DNA of 64,000 nucleotides from Congeria kusceri (Eukaryota; Mollusca; Bivalvia; Myida; Dreissenidae). The notes beneath the pieces were generated by a model that was not told the origin of the DNA, did not search any database, and saw only the letters and a program-made list of their open reading frames with translations. Position numbers and translations under genes: made by a program. The DNA lies in assembly GCA_027627225.1 (NCBI GenBank), contig CM051029.1, positions 73,072,078 through 73,136,077 on the forward strand. Direction: 5' to 3'. Below are positions 58,961 to 64,000 of this stretch, piece by piece; positions within the stretch are counted from its first letter, which is position 1; every line of letters starts with the position of its first letter.

Positions 58961-60290
58961 GGAACGTCATGAGAAGGACACCATCTTCCTGTCATGGAAC
59001 GTTAACGGACTTGCTTGTAAAATAGACGATCCAGATTTTATAAGTGTGATACCATCATATGACATTATATTTTTATCAGAAAATTGGCTATCCCCAAATA
59101 TCTGCATACATCTGGATATAAATGGCTTTACAAGTGAACACACTCTAGGAAATAAAAGTGCAAACACAAAGAAAGGACGATATAGTGGAGGTATTTATCT
59201 ATATTATAAAAAAAAATTCAGAACAAAATCAGAACAAAATCAAAATTGTACATATAAATAAGCTAGGTATATTTTGGATAAAATGTTGCAAAAGTATGTT
59301 TAATTTTGATCAAGATGTTTATTTATGTCACACATTCATCGCCACCAAAGACTTCACATGTTAACAATAATGATATTGATTGTTTCGAGATTATTGAATC
59401 CGATATAGAACGATATAAAACGCTGGGGAAAATTTTCATTACTGGTGATTTAAATAGTAGAAGCTCGATTGAGAATGATCTGTTAGATTTTGATGATGAA
59501 ATTACACTAGCGAACAATGTTTGCATTCTATCACGTGCTAGTCAAGATCACGTGTTCGATACGCACGGAAAGCGCTTGATTGAGTTTTGTCAATGCCCGA
59601 GATATCGGGGAATTCACGTTTCATTCATTCAATGATAGTAGCGTTGTGGATTATTTACTATTAAATGTTCTAGATGTTGACTACGTCTCAAAGTTTCAAA
59701 TACTGGAACAAAACACATTTTCGGATCATTCTGGGCTAGTATTCTGCTTAGAGTGGAAACATCAAGTACATACAAGCACAAAAATAGGCACAGATGGTTA
59801 TAAAATTCCATGGGATGATTTAAAAAGCGAACATTTTAAATCATATGGGATTGAAAATCAAATCATATGGGATTGAAAATCAAACAAATATAGAAACGTT
59901 AGACAATGTAATTGAAGACGGGTGCGACATTAATACAATATCTGCAGATTTTATACCAATGTTAGAAAAAGGTACTACTGAAGTATTTGGGAAAAAGTAT
60001 ACACCAACTGATAGCAAACATTATTAACGAGATAATTAAAAATGTCTGGTTTAACCAAGAAAACTATACAGCAAGATCAGAGTTGAAGAAATGCTGAAAT
60101 ATATTCCTTAAATATTAAAGAAATGTTCTTAAAAGACAAGTCTTTGTAAATGCAAAAACAAGATATACTCGTATAATGCGTAGAGCAAAGGGTAAATTCC
60201 AGATTCACGAAAAACAACATTTATCGGAATTGAGCAAAAGAAACCTAAGGAGTTCTGGATAAAGGTTAATAAACAATATAAAACTGAACA
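58961..60290 (+). pseudogene. LINE endonuclease and start of RT linker, decayed
   Basis: The reading frame of ORF1 continues without a stop into an apurinic-type endonuclease (LSWNVNGLACK near 58995, YDIIFLSENWL near 59060). Later parts are in other frames: GDLNSRSS (near 59445), then SDHSGLVFCLEW (near 59725), then a charged linker to about 60290. A 22-bp tandem duplication at 59841-59884 causes one frame break. The reverse transcriptase is absent. Confidence 0.75.
59841..59884. repeat. 22-bp tandem duplication in the LINE endonuclease
   Basis: TCATATGGGATTGAAAATCA AA occurs twice head to tail. A 22-bp duplication shifts the frame. Confidence 0.95.
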
Positions 60291-63200
60291 GCATTTTGTA
60301 ATATAATATATGAATTCAAGAATATCAGTAGATGATGTATTATGTATTTAATATACAATTCTTCATTTACAGTATTTGCATTTCTTATTGTTTAGTGAAT
60401 TATTCTTTGCAAGACATAAACAACATAGATCTATGTATTCACACGAATGATTTATAATTTAACTTCTGTACATTTGTGTAGATTCTTTTGCAACGCCCCG
60501 CAAATTTATAAATTATGAGCTCCGATCACAAAATAATTATCTGTATACCGCAATACTATATTCTAGATCTACATTATAATAGCAAGATTTGAAGGTTTGC
60601 ATTAATGGTCTTAGAATGAAGTGTTGACTATATTTTGCCTTGAAACATCTCATAAACAGAATTTCATAAGATTCTAAAATTGAACATAAATACTCAATAT
60701 TTTTGTAGATCTTATTTCTTCATGTACTTGTTGTTTGCACTACCGTGTATACATTGCAGATCTCATTTGTTAATCCTTCTCAGATTATTCCATGTTTTCC
60801 ATACTTTTCACACCAATTTTGTATAATAGTCTATACGTATGCATTGTGCTATTTTATGCCAATTAAAGATTATGTTATGTTATGTTATATGACAAGAGGC
60901 AAAACAGAATTATTTTCATGGGAAAACGCGCAATATGTATATAATAACTAATATATATAACTCGTATATATTTATATATAATTTCAAGAATTTCTATATC
61001 TGTATTTTCGTTACCTAGTCTTGCTAAGTTGTATTTAGGAGAACAATGTAACCTAAATAATATATTTTATATGCGATGGCTACATTATCGAGAGTAATTA
61101 CACGCACCAACCTCAAACTAGGGTATTTTTTCTCCAGCCTTAATTAATGTATATTTCGATGGCACATAAGTTCTAGATTTGAGGTAATGAACATTTATAT
61201 TGTTTCAATCGCGCTGAAATTAAAGCAGAATTAAAGGTGGACATGGTCAAATTTAGAATAAACGACTAAAACCGTCTTTTAAATGTCTGGTAAGATTGCA
61301 TTATTGTATATTTAAGCTACAGTTATACCCTGGTCCAGGAAACTATTTGGATACTGTTTTAAATAAAAACAAACTAAAACACTGATCCTCCAAGTTAACT
61401 GTTTATAAACACTAGCTTTGTTTATTTGCTAGTCATCGAGACAACGCGGTCTCAATGGTGATATGCTTTCATGAATAACAGTAATCTAAATCGTCATACA
61501 CTGGACAATCAATTTTGAGGGCTTTCAAAGAAACATGTTGTGCAGTATTTGGAGTTTGAAATATATAATGCATTTAACAATTTATAAACTCAAAATCATT
61601 TTGTCCGTTCCTGACCAATAACAAGTAAATTTGCATAGTAAAACACGTTACTATGTTTATAATTACCAATGTTTTCTCTATTGTGTGTACCAATTTACGT
61701 CTTTATAAAATTCACACTAGCATGTTTATAAGAAGACCCCGAAGTTGAAATACTTCACTGACCACAATAACGGGATTTTTCCGCTCAAAAATTATGCATG
61801 GTAATTACATCCATTTTACTGGAAACTAGAACACTAAATGTCTTTAAAATTTAAACAATACAGTGAAGTTAAATACCAGTTAATTTAAATAAATGTAAAA
61901 TAGTTTGCGTCAGAATGTTTTATTTTTATTTTATTGTAAATCTTAATTCAACTCTTAATGCTTTTCTAAACTTGCAGCACCTTGTGTGTGCCTTTAACTA
62001 AGCAGATTCTCTACGATTGGTCATTTCCAATAATGGCAAAGCATTCAAAACACGTCAATTAAATAGACAATTATTAAGACTGTTAGGAAATCAACATTTA
62101 TGTCAGGGTTCGTATCAAAGTGTTGCTGATTAACAAAGTTAAGGTATTGGAATATTGCATTAAAATAAAAATTTTGTTTCGGTTTTACAATTATTATTAA
62201 TACAATTTAGAAATGTTTAGTATTTTCGGTCCAGACGACTTCGAAATAACGGCTGTACTTGCACAAAGGCGAACTTCTTGGAATTTGTTAGAAAACATGT
62301 ATTGAAGTATGCATTAGTAGGTAATAATGTTGGACATTGTAATTATTGAAAGCGATGCAAATTATCTATGTTACATTTAAATGGTACTACATCTGATTTG
62401 TTTCCCTTCAATAATGTTGTCAAAGGTACTAATAATGTTTTCCGAGTTTCTGTCAAGATTTACTAAATCGTAAACAAGTAAGCGACGTGGTAACATATAA
62501 ACGATTTTAATGGTTTTATTTTCACAGTAAGTGAATTTATATTATGCACAATATAATAGTTATGGCTTTAATCATATTCTGGTCTTGTACATCAATTGAG
62601 CTCTAAATAAATATTTAGCTAAGAAATTTAAGAGTAATGTCACAACGATAACTCCTTATGCTAGATACAAAGAAATGATGTTTATGAGTGCAAAATATCA
62701 ATTCTTGATGTTTCGGTCATGTTTTAATTACTAATATAATAAATTACACGCAAAATTTTACCTTTAAAATCATCAGATATTGACAGAAAAAGCAATACCA
62801 TGTAGACGGAACACAATTGGAAACAGATAAATTTCGTTCTATACAAGACTGGAAAGATGCAACAACGCGAAGTTTATTTTGCATCTTCGTCGACATAGAC
62901 ACGCAGGAAATTCGGACGATAATTATCGCCTTAACATTTTGTGGTAAATTCGCGTTTCCAGCATTTTCCAACGTGAGAAATCTGCAGCAAAGAAAAATAT
63001 AATATCGCGTTGTCGCATCGTTGCATGGTCGCACGTTCGGTTCGCATGATATTTCTATGTAAAAAAAGATTTTCGGATCGTATTGAAAATGCCGCCTTAC
63101 ACACTGGCGTTCACCATTTTCATAGCATTATAGTAGTGTGTGCACTACGTGACTACGCCTGTTAATCAAAACAAATATCGTAAAGAATATTTATAACAAT

Positions 63201-64000
63201 ACTTTACATAATAAATTGCATATTAAAAACACAAGTATTATATAAAGGAATTGCTTATCTAAACTCTGCGTATGAATATTGTCATTTCCTGTAGACACTT
63301 CATTGACCATTTGTTGAGCACAATTCGACATAAGCGGTAATAAGCAAACCTCAAGAAGTTACTGATGCTGCATGTGTGTAAAAATAAACATTGAAGTTCA
63401 CCCTATTTGAACAGAATACGAATACGAATACAATATCAGTGAGTGTGATTTAATCTCATTTTTGTTGGACATAATAGTCCACCTGGTAAGACATCATTCC
63501 CCATGCAACGCATTAATGCACGCCGAAATCATAGTTTTCCTGCCATTAATAGTGTGGAGCATGTATATATTTCAGACATAGTATGCTGAAGAAAGGTAAA
63601 ATGCAACGTTGAATATTATTATAGTTTTATGTCCTGAGAACTTTCCTCGGGCTCTCGGGTTGTGTCAGGGGGTAGATCTAGAGAAGATACACAATTAACT
63701 TGATTGACACAAGTTTTCATGACACCACTTTAAAATCATTAAACATATATCAGAGGTATGTATTTCAAACTCATTTTGTTATCTTAAAACAACTTTTTTT
63801 AAACATTAAATATAATAAGTATTAAGTGTACAAATAAGCATTAGTTTTTAGTACACAATTGTTCGATGTATTTTACTTGCACACCCAATTATTTTAACCC
63901 CATTATTTATATGCAGCCTGTGTTTTGAAATCAAATAAACAGATTATCGATCGTTTTAAAGCTTCACTGATGAAGGAACAATCTGTATCAATATGTTTGT
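60291..64000. other. intergenic, no gene seen
   Basis: AT-rich throughout, with short open frames lacking domains. The pair of opposing frames at 62744-63034 is a slightly GC-richer patch without a recognised product. No repeat or RNA gene was identified. Confidence 0.45.

Larger units (their letters stand above)
51960..60290 (+). mobile_element. L1/CR1-like LINE interrupted by a Harbinger element, RT lost
   Basis: A + strand LINE with a coiled-coil ORF1 and an endonuclease. It is split at 52791 by the 5,978-bp Harbinger insertion and resumes at 58775. The last recognisable part is the endonuclease-RT linker (RRAKGKFQIHEKQHLSELSK near 60180-60240). The reverse transcriptase and 3' UTR are missing, so this copy is 3'-truncated. 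That is unusual, since LINE copies are normally truncated at the 5' end. Confidence 0.75.

Overview
The window looks like nuclear DNA of a marine or freshwater invertebrate, most likely a bivalve mollusc. The evidence is AT-rich sequence, spliced genes with GT-AG introns, metazoan gene families (ANKMY2, BTB-kelch, VWC), long triplet microsatellites, and dense mobile elements of kinds I associate with bivalves: tandem-repeat-cored elements, short inverted-repeat elements with GTCGTGGGAAAACCGGGC termini, tRNA-derived SINE heads and a Polinton-type polymerase. The species is an inference; nothing seen is diagnostic.

Layout. 1-9.1 kb is intergenic, with small foldback elements, a GC-rich tandem repeat and a long GAT microsatellite. 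9.1-14.6 kb is a dead EN-RT-RNase H LINE with a CCAAT-rich 5' region. 14.7-15.7 kb holds a perfect 77-nt palindrome and a hAT transposase C-terminal fragment. 21.0-25.7 kb carries the last three exons of an ANKMY2-like gene (+ strand), with tandem-repeat elements in its intron and 26 nt after its stop. 30.4-32.4 kb is a 1.9-kb non-coding inverted-repeat element. 33.9-35.5 kb is a decayed BTB-BACK-kelch gene (- strand). 38.9-40.2 kb is another tandem-repeat element. 42.8-45.4 kb is a TATA-driven secreted VWC-domain gene in phase-1 exons, with lesions in its later exons. 47.9-49.0 kb is a decayed Polinton-type DNA polymerase B. 52.0-60.3 kb is a LINE split by a 5,978-bp Harbinger transposon. 60.3-64 kb shows nothing recognisable.

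The strongest result is the nested transposon. It has perfect 26-bp terminal inverted repeats, a CAG target duplication and two convergent four-exon genes. The first is an intact 243-codon Myb/SANT-like protein. The second is a 340-codon DDE transposase open except for one TAA at codon 14. Conceptually removing the element plus one CAG restores the host LINE ORF1 reading frame at the junction, so the insertion site is fixed to the base.

A second pattern is that four unrelated tandem-repeat blocks (19.7-20.6, 21.3-22.7, 25.7-27.1 and 38.9-40.2 kb) all end in a short hairpin followed by CTCTTGTT. This suggests one superfamily of non-autonomous elements, perhaps Helentron-associated (HINE or pearl-like). 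No wholly new gene system was found.
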